Shown here: positions 40,062 through 50,216 of the stretch, piece by piece
How the letters are laid out: every line of letters starts with the position of its first letter
Position numbering within the stretch: the stretch's first letter is position 1
DNA from: Cryomorphaceae bacterium
GTDB taxonomy: Bacteria; Bacteroidota; Bacteroidia; Flavobacteriales; Schleiferiaceae
DNA length: 64,000 bases
Direction: 5' to 3'
NCBI GenBank assembly: GCA_017858515.1
Contig: JAFMBM010000005.1
Coordinates: forward strand, 1-64,000
Program-made: the position numbers and the translations under genes
The notes under the pieces: generated by a model
Seen by the model: the letters and a program-made list of their open reading frames with translations, nothing else
Told to the model about the DNA's origin: nothing
Databases searched by the model: none

Positions 40062-40470
40062 CTCTATTTTCATGTCTTCCTCCTTCAAAAGAGGTTGAAA
40101 TGAAACGAGAAACACATTTCAAGGCAAGTTCTTCAGAAATAAAGCGAGCAGGAAGAGCCAAAACATTGGCGTTATTATGTAAGCGGGCCAGTTCTGCCAA
40201 TTCCTCATTCCAACAAAGAGCAGAGCGTATACCTTTATGTTTGTTCACTGTCATGTTTATACCATTCCCACTTCCACAAATAACAATTCCTATTTCACTC
40301 CTACCGCTCTTCACATCCTCTGCTACAGGATGACCAAAATCTGGATAATCTACACTAGATGAATCATTTGTACCGTGATTCGTAAGTTTATGTCCTTGAC
40401 TTTCAAGTAAAAGTATTATGGTATTTTTCAATTCTACCCCTGCGTGGTCGTTTCCAATGGAAATGTTCAT
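40036..40470 (-). CDS. rpiB: Ribose 5-phosphate isomerase B
   Basis: IGNDHAGVELK; IVICGSGNGINMTVNKHKGIRSALCW. Confidence 0.93.
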   Translation of the reverse strand: MNISIGNDHAGVELKNTIILLLESQGHKLTNHGTNDSSSVDYPDFGHPVAEDVKSGRSEIGIVICGSGNGINMTVNKHKGIRSALCWNEELAELARLHNNANVLALPARFISEELALKCVSRFISTSFEGGRHENRVKKIDQNF

Positions 40471-40501
40471 AGTCCTATCATTTAATGCAAAGATGCAACC
40501 T

Positions 40502-40763
40502 TGTTAATAAATGTGAATAAGCTATCCAATCAACTCATAATCAAATAGGAGTTTCTAGACCTTCTATTAACAATAAACCGTTTGAAGTGTTGATAGAGTG
40601 TGATAAGAAGAGTGAAAAGAATTGGAATATTATTCGCCTTGCAATAAAATTGAATAATATGGATACACAACTTTTGATTAGGTTTAAACGTCTTATCAAC
40701 AGAATTACGTCGAGTAATGAATAACGTTGTCTTTAAATAATTCAAACATTGATCTTATCAACA
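40502..40763. promoter_or_regulatory. DnaA-box-like cluster in AT-rich intergenic region (oriC candidate)
   Basis: TGTTAATAA (40502), TGTGAATAA (40512), TGTTGATAG (40588), TTATCAACA (40693), TTATCAACA (40755). Confidence 0.35.
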
Positions 40764-40839
40764 TCCTTTTTCAACTTGTCAATTCTACAAGTATATCTTT
40801 GCTTAAGAAGCTTTTAAAAGCTCAGCCTAGGTTAGTAAA

Positions 40840-42471
40840 TTGTTAATATATAAACATTCCGTTAACATCAAAGCTATTTTGAAACAAAGTATTCACACTG
40901 TGAACAAGACAATAATAAGAACATATCCTTTTTTAATTAAAAGAATAAAGAATACTATATTAATTATAGCTTCCCTTTTCTTCTGCCTTTCATTGAACGC
41001 CCAAGATTCTTCTAAGTTTGTTACCTATTACTACGAGAACGGAGTTAAGAGCTCAGAGGGATTCTTGCGAGACGGACAGCCAGATGGCTATTGGAAAAGT
41101 TTTTATTTAAATGGATTACTTAAGACAGAGGGGAACAGAAAGGAATTTAAGCTAGATGGAACCTGGAAATTCTATTCTGAGTTTGGAGATTTAGCTCTTT
41201 CTATAGATTATATTGAAGGAGTGAAGGAAGGCCATCGGAAGACTTACCTGGATAACATAGTGCAAAAGGATGAGCTGTTCTCGAATGATAAAAGGGAAGG
41301 TTTAACTGTCTTGTATGATGAAAAGGGTAGACGAATGGAGGAAATTCCATTCGTTCAAGATTTGCAACAAGGTCAAGGTTTTGGTTTCGATAGTCTCGGC
41401 TTAATTATTAATTTAAATATTTATAAATCAGGTGTTTTAGTAAAGAAACAACCTATTAATCGCACCAATAGATTGGGATTGAAGGTTGGAACTTGGATTG
41501 ATTTTTACGACAATAGAAATACTCGAATAGAGGGAACTTATAGGAACGATTTAAAGCATGGTTATTTTAAATACTACACCAAGGGTGGAAGTTTAATTCG
41601 CACTGAACATTGGATAGATGGTGTTCTACAGGAACCAAGTATTGAAACCGCAAAAATTGATATTCGTAAAGAAATCAGTCCTGAAACAGGTCAGCTTGTA
41701 TTCAAAGGATCTTATGTAAATGGAAAGGAAAATGGGGTTCATAGGTTTTACGAAGATGAAGGGAATATTATCTCATCTAAAGTTTATACTTCTGGTATCT
41801 TAATGGAGGAAGGCGGTACAGTAGATGAATTGGGGCGTAAACAGGGGCGCTGGAAGGCTTTTTATGCAGATGGTACACTTAGACATGAAGGAGCCTATAA
41901 AGACGGCTTACGCACCGGCCCTTGGATTTATTATTTCAACGATCAATCTATAGAACAGAAAGGATCTTATGTGGAAGATGAACCGAACGGAGAATGGGTT
42001 TGGTTTTATCCGAATGGAGATATTTGGCGCGAAGAATCATATTTAAACGGACTAGAAGATGGATTGTCTATTGAGTATGATACTGAGGGTATTGTATTAG
42101 CTAAGGGTGAATTTATAGATGGATTTAGAGAAGGAGAGTGGGTCTTTATATCCGGCGATCATCGCGAAGAAGGTACTTTTTTTGAAGGTGAGAGAATAGG
42201 TGTATGGAAGCATTATTATTTAAAGCCTGAAGAGAGTTTACGCTTTGAAGGTGAATACGATAATGGAAGAGAAAATGGAAAACATATAGTCTATTATCCA
42301 AATGGAGGCGTAAAAATTAGAGGAAATTACAATAGCGGAATAAAAACAGGTATTTGGGAGCTCTTCAAGGAAGACTCAACCAGATATCTAACTATTGAAT
42401 ATGATTCAGAAGGGCAAGAGATTAAATACAATGGAGTTAAGATTCAATATGGCAGAAGATTTAGAGAGTAA
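40840..42471 (+). CDS. MORN/YwqK-like repeat protein
   Basis: Repeated YYxNGxxxxEGxxxDGxxxGxW units. Confidence 0.75.
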   Translation: MLIYKHSVNIKAILKQSIHTVNKTIIRTYPFLIKRIKNTILIIASLFFCLSLNAQDSSKFVTYYYENGVKSSEGFLRDGQPDGYWKSFYLNGLLKTEGNRKEFKLDGTWKFYSEFGDLALSIDYIEGVKEGHRKTYLDNIVQKDELFSNDKREGLTVLYDEKGRRMEEIPFVQDLQQGQGFGFDSLGLIINLNIYKSGVLVKKQPINRTNRLGLKVGTWIDFYDNRNTRIEGTYRNDLKHGYFKYYTKGGSLIRTEHWIDGVLQEPSIETAKIDIRKEISPETGQLVFKGSYVNGKENGVHRFYEDEGNIISSKVYTSGILMEEGGTVDELGRKQGRWKAFYADGTLRHEGAYKDGLRTGPWIYYFNDQSIEQKGSYVEDEPNGEWVWFYPNGDIWREESYLNGLEDGLSIEYDTEGIVLAKGEFIDGFREGEWVFISGDHREEGTFFEGERIGVWKHYYLKPEESLRFEGEYDNGRENGKHIVYYPNGGVKIRGNYNSGIKTGIWELFKEDSTRYLTIEYDSEGQEIKYNGVKIQYGRRFRE

Positions 42472-43012
42472 TCCTTGGATAACAAAGAGTGAAACCGTTG
42501 CATACGAAAACCCATGGATTCGTTTAGAACACCATGAGGTAATTACCCCAGGTGGAAGCGATGGAATTTATGGAGTAGTTCGATTTAAAAATTTGGCTAT
42601 TGGAATTATTCCATTGGATGAGAACTACAATACTTGGATTGTAGGGCAGTTTCGATACCCACACAATAAGTACTCATGGGAAATGCCAGAAGGAGGTGGA
42701 GCGCTAATAGCTGATCCGATTGAATCTGCCAAAAGAGAACTTTTAGAAGAATGTGGTTTAAAAGCAAAAAATTGGAAGTTGATTCAGAAAATGGATCTCT
42801 CCAATTCTGTATGTGATGAAGAGGCTTTAATTTATGTTGCAACAGAATTAACAGAGCATAAAGCCTTACCTGAAGATACCGAACAATTGGTCATCAAGAA
42901 AATTGCATTTAGTGAAATGTTCACAATGGTTCTGAACGATGAAATTCGTGATGGTATGACTGTAGCGGCAGTATTTAAGGTCAAGTATATGATTGACCAA
43001 GGTTTACTTTAA
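42449..43012 (+). CDS. NUDIX hydrolase
   Basis: Nudix box PEGGGALIADPIESAKRELLEECGL. Confidence 0.9.
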   Translation: MAEDLESNPWITKSETVAYENPWIRLEHHEVITPGGSDGIYGVVRFKNLAIGIIPLDENYNTWIVGQFRYPHNKYSWEMPEGGGALIADPIESAKRELLEECGLKAKNWKLIQKMDLSNSVCDEEALIYVATELTEHKALPEDTEQLVIKKIAFSEMFTMVLNDEIRDGMTVAAVFKVKYMIDQGLL

Positions 43013-44551
43013 CTACAGATCGAACTTTATACCTTGAGCAAGGGGAAGGCTTGTCCCGTAATTGAGAGTATTGGTTTGTCTTCGCATATAAGCTTTCCAA
43101 GAATCAGAGCCTGACTCTCTTCCACCTCCTGTTTCCTTTTCTCCACCAAATGCACCGCCAATTTCAGCACCAGAGGTACCAATGTTTACGTTCGCAATTC
43201 CACAATCAGATCCAGAAGCCGAAATAAAGCGATGGGCAAAAGACATATTACTCGTCATTAGGGCTGAGCTCAATCCTTGAGGTACTCCATTTTGAAGAGC
43301 AATGGCTTCCTCTTCCGTAGAGTACTTCATTAAGTAAAGGATGGGTGCAAAAGTTTCGGTTTGAACTACTTCTGCTTCGTTATTCACTTCCGCTATGCAA
43401 GGCTTCACATAACAGCCACTCTCATAACCATCGCCCTTACAAACACCACCAGGTACTATTATTTTACCTCCTTGTGCTTCAATTCTATCAAGAGCATTCA
43501 AATAAATCTGAACGGCATCACGATCAATTAATGGGCCTACGTGATTGGTTTCATCTAACGGATTGCCAATCCTGATCTGACTGTAAGCACCCTTTAGAAT
43601 CTCTTTCATTTTATCATAAAGGCTTTCGTGAACAATCAGCCTTCGTGTACTTGTACATCTTTGACCTGCCGTTCCAACTGCTCCAAAAACTGCTGCAATA
43701 GTGGTCATCTTTAAATCCGCATCTGCCGCAACAATCATGGCGTTATTTCCACCCAATTCAAGAATAGACTTTCCTAGTCTTGAAGCAACGGCAGCACCCA
43801 CAATTTTGCCCATTCTAACGGATCCCGTAGCAGAAATAAGAGGTATTCTGGAATCTGAAGTCATCCATTCTCCTACTTTGTAGTCGCCAGTAATGATTCC
43901 GCTTATGGCTGGAGAAACACCCTTACTGGCTAATACTTCTTGAATTATGTTCTGACAAGCAATGGCACACAGGGGTACCTTCTCAGAAGGTTTCCAAACA
44001 CAAACATCTCCGCAAACCCAAGCAAGAGCTGCATTCCAAGCCCAAACAGCAACAGGAAAATTAAAGGCGCTAATCACACCCACTATTCCGAGCGGATGCC
44101 ATTGTTCCATCATATGATGGTTTGGACGTTCAGACTTCATGGTTAACCCATATAATTGTCTAGATAAACCAACTGCAAAGTCGCAGATATCTATCATTTC
44201 TTGCACTTCGCCTAAACCTTCTTGAAGCGATTTACCCATTTCGTAAGAGACAAGTCTTCCTAGGTCATGTTTCTTCGCTCTCAGGCTTTCTCCGAATAAT
44301 CGTACGATTTCACCTCTTTCGGGCGCGGGTACATTTTTCCATTCGCTAAATGCCGAGGCGGCTGATTGTATAACTTTTTCATATCCTTCCTTCGAAGTGA
44401 TGGAAACAGATCCTATAACACGACTGTCTACGGGAGAAGAAGAAACGATATTGGATGTTTCTTCCTTCAACCATATTCCGTTGCTACTGCCGCTATTGAA
44501 TTCCTTAATTCCTAGATTACGTAGAACGTCATCCATACTTGATGCCTTCAT
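43013..44551 (-). CDS. Aldehyde dehydrogenase family protein (ALDH7-like)
   Basis: LELGGNNAMIV; GQRCTSTRRLIVHE. Confidence 0.92.
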   Translation of the reverse strand: MKASSMDDVLRNLGIKEFNSGSSNGIWLKEETSNIVSSSPVDSRVIGSVSITSKEGYEKVIQSAASAFSEWKNVPAPERGEIVRLFGESLRAKKHDLGRLVSYEMGKSLQEGLGEVQEMIDICDFAVGLSRQLYGLTMKSERPNHHMMEQWHPLGIVGVISAFNFPVAVWAWNAALAWVCGDVCVWKPSEKVPLCAIACQNIIQEVLASKGVSPAISGIITGDYKVGEWMTSDSRIPLISATGSVRMGKIVGAAVASRLGKSILELGGNNAMIVAADADLKMTTIAAVFGAVGTAGQRCTSTRRLIVHESLYDKMKEILKGAYSQIRIGNPLDETNHVGPLIDRDAVQIYLNALDRIEAQGGKIIVPGGVCKGDGYESGCYVKPCIAEVNNEAEVVQTETFAPILYLMKYSTEEEAIALQNGVPQGLSSALMTSNMSFAHRFISASGSDCGIANVNIGTSGAEIGGAFGGEKETGGGRESGSDSWKAYMRRQTNTLNYGTSLPLAQGIKFDL

Positions 44552-44593
44552 AAAAGTGGACTTAGATTTGGCACAAAGGTAATAGGCTTATCT

Positions 44594-44980
44594 ATGATAG
44601 AAGAGGACAAACAAGGATTTAGAATATATAAACTGCACGAAATAGGTGCGAACGCCAGCGGTGAGACTTATGAAGTTTTGAATAGTGGAGGAGAAGGAAT
44701 GTTAGTGGCTTATCGAAAAGCAGGTAGTTTAAGTGGTAATCATTACCACAAGGGACAGGTGGAAGCAAAGAATCCAGAACAACTTCTTTTGCTCCAAGGG
44801 GAGGTGGATGTGGTTGCAACGCATCTGGAATCGGATATATCTGTAGAATCTAAGGCTACATCTCCCTGTAGAGTAGAGTTTTATCCAAATTGGATTCACA
44901 CTATTAAAGCCAGAACGGATGTGCTGTTTATTGAATTAAATAGCTTGGCAGAACACAAAAAAGACACTTATTATCCATAA
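44594..44980 (+). CDS. Cupin-like protein
   Basis: KAGSLSGNHYHKGQVEAKNPEQLLLLQGEV...FYPNWIHTIKA. Confidence 0.6.
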   Translation: MIEEDKQGFRIYKLHEIGANASGETYEVLNSGGEGMLVAYRKAGSLSGNHYHKGQVEAKNPEQLLLLQGEVDVVATHLESDISVESKATSPCRVEFYPNWIHTIKARTDVLFIELNSLAEHKKDTYYP

Positions 44981-45030
44981 TCCTTATTTGGAATGATTAT
45001 AAATAATATTGACTTTGTTACTTTTGCCGC

Positions 45031-45942
45031 ATGAAAAAGATAATCCTTCTCATTGCCTTTGGCTCGGTACTTTTTGGTTGCAAGAACGATGCGGTTGAAA
45101 CAAAGAGTAACAGCATTTTAACCACAACGAGTATTTTAGGTGATATTGTGCGCAATATGGTTCCAGAAGAGATTGAGGTATTTAATCTAATGGGCCCTGG
45201 AACAGATCCTCATTTGTATAAAGCGAGTCCGAGCGATTATGTTCATATACGTGAAGCCCAGTACATTATTCTATCTGGTCTTCATTTGGAAGGAAAGATG
45301 GCTGAGGTTATTTTAGGGATGGAAGGAGAAAAAGAGGTGAGAGAATTTGCCTCAGCTATGAGCGCAGATCAAATTATTAATAGCGACGGCTTTTCAGATG
45401 GCCATGATCCTCATATATGGATGGATGTTGAGATGGTGCGTTTGTGTGTTTTGAGATTAAGAACTGATTTAATCAAATGGTTTCCAGAACACAGTCAGAT
45501 TATAAATTCTAAATCAGAGGCATACATTACCAATCTAGGAAGATTAAACAGAGAGATTTTAGGGATTTTGAATGAAGTTCCAGAAGAGAATAGAATTATT
45601 GTGACATCTCATGATGCTCTCAATTATTTTGCACGTGCCTATCAATACGAAGTACGCAGTCTTCAAGGGTTTTCTACAGCTGCAGATTTTGGCTTAAAAG
45701 ACGTTACAGCTTTGGTCGATTTTATCATTGAGCGCAAGGTGCCTGCTATTTTTGTTGAAAATATTGTGAGTGATCAAGCCTTAAAAGCGGTGCAATCTGC
45801 CTGCCTTGAAAGGGGTTTTGATGTACAATTAGGCGGATCATTATATACAGACGCTTTGGGTATGGAAGATTCAAAGGCGCATACCTACGAAGGAATGATT
45901 CGTGCCAATGCATTAACCATTAGTCAGGCTTTAAAAAATTAA
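45031..45942 (+). CDS. Metal (Zn/Mn) ABC transporter substrate-binding lipoprotein
   Basis: GPGTDPHLYKASPSD; GHDPHIWMDVEM; VTSHDALNYFARAY. Confidence 0.92.
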   Translation: MKKIILLIAFGSVLFGCKNDAVETKSNSILTTTSILGDIVRNMVPEEIEVFNLMGPGTDPHLYKASPSDYVHIREAQYIILSGLHLEGKMAEVILGMEGEKEVREFASAMSADQIINSDGFSDGHDPHIWMDVEMVRLCVLRLRTDLIKWFPEHSQIINSKSEAYITNLGRLNREILGILNEVPEENRIIVTSHDALNYFARAYQYEVRSLQGFSTAADFGLKDVTALVDFIIERKVPAIFVENIVSDQALKAVQSACLERGFDVQLGGSLYTDALGMEDSKAHTYEGMIRANALTISQALKN

Positions 45943-47235
45943 ATGCACGATTTTCTCGAATTCATGAGCTTGCGCGAACCTAGTGTTCGCTATGTGGTTT
46001 TGTCTTGTGTTCTTTTGGGGGCCGCTGCTTCAATGGTGGGGGTTTTTGGATTTTTAAGAAAGCGTTCTCTCGTGGGCGAAACAGTTGCCCATAGCATGTT
46101 GCCGGGTATCGGTCTTGCTTTTATTATTTCTGGCTCAAGAGATCCTATCTATCTTGTAACGGGGGCAGTAATTACGGGATGGATGTCTATGGGCTTTATG
46201 AATTGGCTTACGCGCAAAGGACCAATAAAAGTGGATCTGGCTTTAGCCATTACGCTGACCGGATTTTTTGCTATTGGAATTGGTATTATGACCTACATTC
46301 AACGAGGTTCCTTTGGTGATCATAGTGGATTAGATCACTATATCTTCGGTAGGGCTGCTGCAATGGAACCAAGCGATATTCGTGTTTTCGGCGGTTTGGC
46401 AGCTTTTGTATTTGTCTCGGTTCTTTTGCTCTTTAAAGAATTTATGGGTTTGTGTTTTAATAGAGAATTCTTAAGCGTTCTAGGATTACCTGTACGTTTT
46501 TTAGAATTTGCCATCTCATTTCTAACCATTTTGGCTATTTCATCTGGAATAAAAGCCGTTGGAATTGTATTAATGGCAGCCTTAATGATTATTCCCGCGG
46601 CGGCAGCGAGATATTGGACCGGTAGTTTGAGATGGCTTTTAACTTTAGCCATTTCCTTTGGTGTAATTGCAGGAGTAGCAGGAGCCTATATTAGTTTCCA
46701 AGCGCGCTCGCTTCCAACAGGGCCATTTATAGTTATCGTTCTCGCGCTCATCACGGCCATAAGTGTAATTTTTGCGCCAGAAAAAGGACTTTTTTCACGC
46801 TGGGCTAAGAAGAAAAGACTTAGTAGAAGAGTGGCAGCCGAGAATTTTGTTAAAGAGGTATACCAAATCATTGAAAAGGGGAAGGATAAAAACTCAAATA
46901 TTTCAAAGAGTGAATTTATTGTTCACTTTCATTATTCTCCCAGGTTGTTTTTTAGGAGTTTGCGTTGGGCCGTTGCAAGAGGATGGATCGTACCGGCGGT
47001 GGATGGTATGAAATTAACTCAGCGTGGTTTTTCAAAGGGAGAGGAATTGAATAGGTTACATCGTTTATGGGAAATATATTTGGCTCGAAAGGCTCAAACT
47101 CCTTTAGAGAAAGTGCATCATTCAGCCGAAATTATTGAGCACATTTTAACTCCAGAATTAGAGGCGGAAATCCGATTAGAGCTTGACCTATGTGATAATT
47201 TCAGTCCCCAAAACGAGATTCACATAAAGGCATAA
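45943..47235 (+). CDS. Metal ABC transporter permease fused to a C-terminal DtxR-like domain
   Basis: ABC-3 permease (VGETVAHSMLPGIGLAF) then DtxR-like wHTH and dimerisation region (LTQRGFSKGEELNRLHRLWEIYL...VHHSAEIIEHILTPELEAEI). Confidence 0.85.
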   Translation: MHDFLEFMSLREPSVRYVVLSCVLLGAAASMVGVFGFLRKRSLVGETVAHSMLPGIGLAFIISGSRDPIYLVTGAVITGWMSMGFMNWLTRKGPIKVDLALAITLTGFFAIGIGIMTYIQRGSFGDHSGLDHYIFGRAAAMEPSDIRVFGGLAAFVFVSVLLLFKEFMGLCFNREFLSVLGLPVRFLEFAISFLTILAISSGIKAVGIVLMAALMIIPAAAARYWTGSLRWLLTLAISFGVIAGVAGAYISFQARSLPTGPFIVIVLALITAISVIFAPEKGLFSRWAKKKRLSRRVAAENFVKEVYQIIEKGKDKNSNISKSEFIVHFHYSPRLFFRSLRWAVARGWIVPAVDGMKLTQRGFSKGEELNRLHRLWEIYLARKAQTPLEKVHHSAEIIEHILTPELEAEIRLELDLCDNFSPQNEIHIKA

Positions 47236-47237
47236 GT

Positions 47238-48125
47238 ATGGATGCTTTGTATATAATCCTTACCGGAACATTGGTTGCTTGGCTTTGTGGGATTCTGGGT
47301 GTTTTTATTGTTCTACGCAAACTCAGTATGCTTGGCGATGCTATTTCTCACGCAGTTCTACCAGGTATTGTTATTGCCTATTTAATTAGTGGAGATCGTA
47401 GTAGTCCGCTGCTTTTTATTGGCGCCGCATTATTTGGAGTAGCCGTAACCGTCTTGATCGAATTATTGAATAAGAAGGCTTCAATGCAATCCGATGCTTC
47501 GGTTGGAACAAGCTTTACTCTTTTCTTTTCCGTTGGAATTGTCCTTGTGAGCCTATTGGCTTCGAGGGTGGATATAGATGCAGACTGCGTTTTGCATGGT
47601 GAAATAGGATTAGTTCCTTTCGATAGAATTAATAGGGGAGGAGTAGATTTTGGCCCTCGTCAATTATGGGTGATTGGAATTAGCTTCTTAGTGGTAGGCC
47701 TTGTATTGCTGTGGGCCTATAAGGGACTCTATCTGACTTCATTTAATTCAGAGTTTGCCGCTAGTTTAGGGGTAGGAATAACGAGTTGGCACTATTTACT
47801 AATGAGCAGTGTCTCCTTGGCCACAGTGGTTTCTTTTGAAGCGGTAGGGGCTATCCTGGTCGTTGGTTTTCTAGTCATTCCACCGGCAAGTGCATGGCTT
47901 TGGTCTAGAAGGTTGAATGAAATGATTATTTTAACCCTGATTATGGGTTTTATTTCGGCCGTGGCGGGTTACTTTTTGGCGGTTTTATTGGATTCATCGA
48001 TAGCGGCAACTATGTGTGTGGTGGCTCTTATACAGTTTATTATTTCCTTTTTAGTGAATCCAAGGCATGGTGTCTTGAAAAAGTGGATTTACAAACCACA
48101 GTACAGTCCGCATAAACCTATGTAA
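47238..48125 (+). CDS. Metal ABC transporter permease
   Basis: ABC-3 family; MLGDAISHAVLPGIVIAYLI, VGAILVVGFLVIPPASA. Confidence 0.92.
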   Translation: MDALYIILTGTLVAWLCGILGVFIVLRKLSMLGDAISHAVLPGIVIAYLISGDRSSPLLFIGAALFGVAVTVLIELLNKKASMQSDASVGTSFTLFFSVGIVLVSLLASRVDIDADCVLHGEIGLVPFDRINRGGVDFGPRQLWVIGISFLVVGLVLLWAYKGLYLTSFNSEFAASLGVGITSWHYLLMSSVSLATVVSFEAVGAILVVGFLVIPPASAWLWSRRLNEMIILTLIMGFISAVAGYFLAVLLDSSIAATMCVVALIQFIISFLVNPRHGVLKKWIYKPQYSPHKPM

Positions 48126-48130
48126 AAGAA

Positions 48131-48163
48131 AAACCCCCAACACTTAGCGTATTGAGGGTTTTG
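48131..48163 (-). terminator. Terminator hairpin downstream of tRNA-Cys (possibly bidirectional)
   Basis: Minus strand AAAACCCTCAATACGCTAAGTGTTGGGGGTTTTTC. Confidence 0.6.
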
Positions 48164-48164
48164 G

Positions 48165-48235
48165 AGGTCTCGAGCGGATTCGAACCGCTGTACAAGCTTT
48201 TGCAGAGCTCTGCCTAGCCACTCGGCCACGAGACC
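48165..48235 (-). tRNA. tRNA-Cys (anticodon GCA)
   Basis: GGTCTCGTGGCCGAGTGGCTAGGCAGAGCTCTGCAAAAGCTTGTACAGCGGTTCGAATCCGCTCGAGACCT. Confidence 0.95.
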
Positions 48236-48253
48236 ATTGAGGCGCAAAAATAG

Positions 48254-48619
48254 CTAATTCATTGTTCTTTTCCGATGCATTTGTATAGAAACATGAGATA
48301 CGTCTCCATTAATGGGTGGGTTAATTTTTTTTAGCTCTAAATCAATCTCTTGGACTAATTCTAATTCTAAAAAAATTGAATCAATGATACGTTTTGCGAC
48401 ATGTTCTATGAGTTTGCTTCTAATTTTTATTTCTCGTTGAGCAATTCGGTAGAGGTCTACATAATCAACCGTTAGAGTAAGATCGTCCGTTTCTGACGCT
48501 CCCACAATATCTGCCTTTATTGCTAAATCAAGTACGTATTCCGAGCCAATAGTCGACTCTTCATCCAAGCAACCGTGATTTGAATAACAGCGCAGACCAG
48601 CCAAATGAATCGTATCCAT
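48254..48619 (-). CDS. folB: Dihydroneopterin aldolase
   Basis: MDTIHLAGLRCYSNHGCLDEES; KINPPINGDVSHVSIQ. Confidence 0.9.
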   Translation of the reverse strand: MDTIHLAGLRCYSNHGCLDEESTIGSEYVLDLAIKADIVGASETDDLTLTVDYVDLYRIAQREIKIRSKLIEHVAKRIIDSIFLELELVQEIDLELKKINPPINGDVSHVSIQMHRKRTMN

Positions 48620-50139
48620 TAGCCTAAAGTCTGAATAGCTGAATCCATTCTTAGGAGACACTCGGGTTTTCCAAGAATTTCGGCAATTGAAAATGCAGAA
48701 GGTCCGGTGAATCTTCCTGTTAGAGCAATGCGAAATATAGGGCCTAATTGCCCGAAGGAAAGGCTTCTCTCGCTTAATTCAAGGCCAAAGGCCTTTTCTA
48801 TGGCGGCTGCCGTAAAAGTGGGTAATTCAGACAGTCTATCTTTTAATGAACGAAGTTGAGATGCAGAGTCTGGCTTCCATTTTTTGCTTACCGACTGGGG
48901 GTCGAATTGTATTGGCTTAAAGAAGAAATCTCCTTCCTCAATAATATCGGCAGGAAAAATGGCTCTTTCCTTCATTAATTGACAAATGGAAGCCAATTGG
49001 TCAGGAACGGCAATTTTCTGTTTTTCAAGTTCGGTTTTAACATCTTCGGATAGATGTGCTCCGGTTCTACGTCTGAGGTATTGCTGATTGAACCACTTCG
49101 CTTTTTCGAAGTCGAATTTTGCACCGGATTTACTAACGCGCTCAAGAGAAAACTCTTCAACTAGTTGGTCCAAAGAGTATATTTCTTGATCGGTTCCCGG
49201 ATTCCATCCTAAGAAGGCAAGCATATTCACGAAGGCATCAGGATAAAATCCTTTCTCGCGATAGCCACTGGCTGTTTCAGCGGTTTCTTTATTTTCCCAG
49301 TCAATTGGGAATACTGGAAATCCCAGGCGATCGCCATCTCTCTTACTTAATTTACCATTTCCATCGGGTCGAAGTAATAAGGGTAAATGAGCAAACTGGG
49401 GCATATTTTCTTCCCAGCCTAAATATTTATAGAGTAGAACATGCAGGGGGGCAGAAGGAAGCCACTCTTCGCCACGAATAACATGGGTGATCTTCATTAG
49501 ATAGTCATCTACAACATTAGCCATGTGATAGGTTGGCATGCCATCAGACTTAAAAAGTACTTTGTCATCCATATTACTGGTATTTACACTTACCCAGCCG
49601 CGGATGGTGTCGTTCAGACGAACCTCTTCATTGCGTAATAGCTTAATGCGTACAACGTACTCATCTCCTCGAGCAAGCCGTTCCTCTACCTCCTGTTGAG
49701 GAAGGGTTAGGCTATTTTTCATCTGCGTGCGAGAAATGTGGTTGTATTGCCAGTTAACACTTCCAGCTGCTTTAGCTCTCTCACGAATGAATTCAAGTTC
49801 TTCAGCGGTGTCAAAGGCATAATAGGCATGACCCTTTTCCAATAATAAATCGACATATTGTTTATAGAGAGGTTTGCGTTCACTTTGTCTATAAGGTTCG
49901 TCGCCAGGAAGATTCCATGGAGATTCATCGGGAATGAGATTACACCATTCTAATGCTGTGCGTATGTATTCTTCGGCCCCTTGAACAAAGCGTGTTTGAT
50001 CCGTGTCCTCTATTCTTAAAATAAATTGACCGCCATGTTTTTTAGCAAAAAGGTAATTGTAAAGTGCTGTACGTACCCCGCCCATGTGAAGGGGCCCTGT
50101 AGGACTGGGTGCAAATCGTACTCTTGGTTTTATAGACAT
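48619..50139 (-). CDS. gltX: Glutamyl-tRNA synthetase
   Basis: RFAPSPTGPLHMGGVRTALYN; KLSKRDGD. Confidence 0.95.
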   Translation of the reverse strand: MSIKPRVRFAPSPTGPLHMGGVRTALYNYLFAKKHGGQFILRIEDTDQTRFVQGAEEYIRTALEWCNLIPDESPWNLPGDEPYRQSERKPLYKQYVDLLLEKGHAYYAFDTAEELEFIRERAKAAGSVNWQYNHISRTQMKNSLTLPQQEVEERLARGDEYVVRIKLLRNEEVRLNDTIRGWVSVNTSNMDDKVLFKSDGMPTYHMANVVDDYLMKITHVIRGEEWLPSAPLHVLLYKYLGWEENMPQFAHLPLLLRPDGNGKLSKRDGDRLGFPVFPIDWENKETAETASGYREKGFYPDAFVNMLAFLGWNPGTDQEIYSLDQLVEEFSLERVSKSGAKFDFEKAKWFNQQYLRRRTGAHLSEDVKTELEKQKIAVPDQLASICQLMKERAIFPADIIEEGDFFFKPIQFDPQSVSKKWKPDSASQLRSLKDRLSELPTFTAAAIEKAFGLELSERSLSFGQLGPIFRIALTGRFTGPSAFSIAEILGKPECLLRMDSAIQTLG

Positions 50140-50216
50140 AAGGTAGAAAGTGAGCGGACAAAGATACAGTTGAGAGGGGGTAGGGAATACCAAACTGCAT
50201 TAGGTAACTTTGTATT

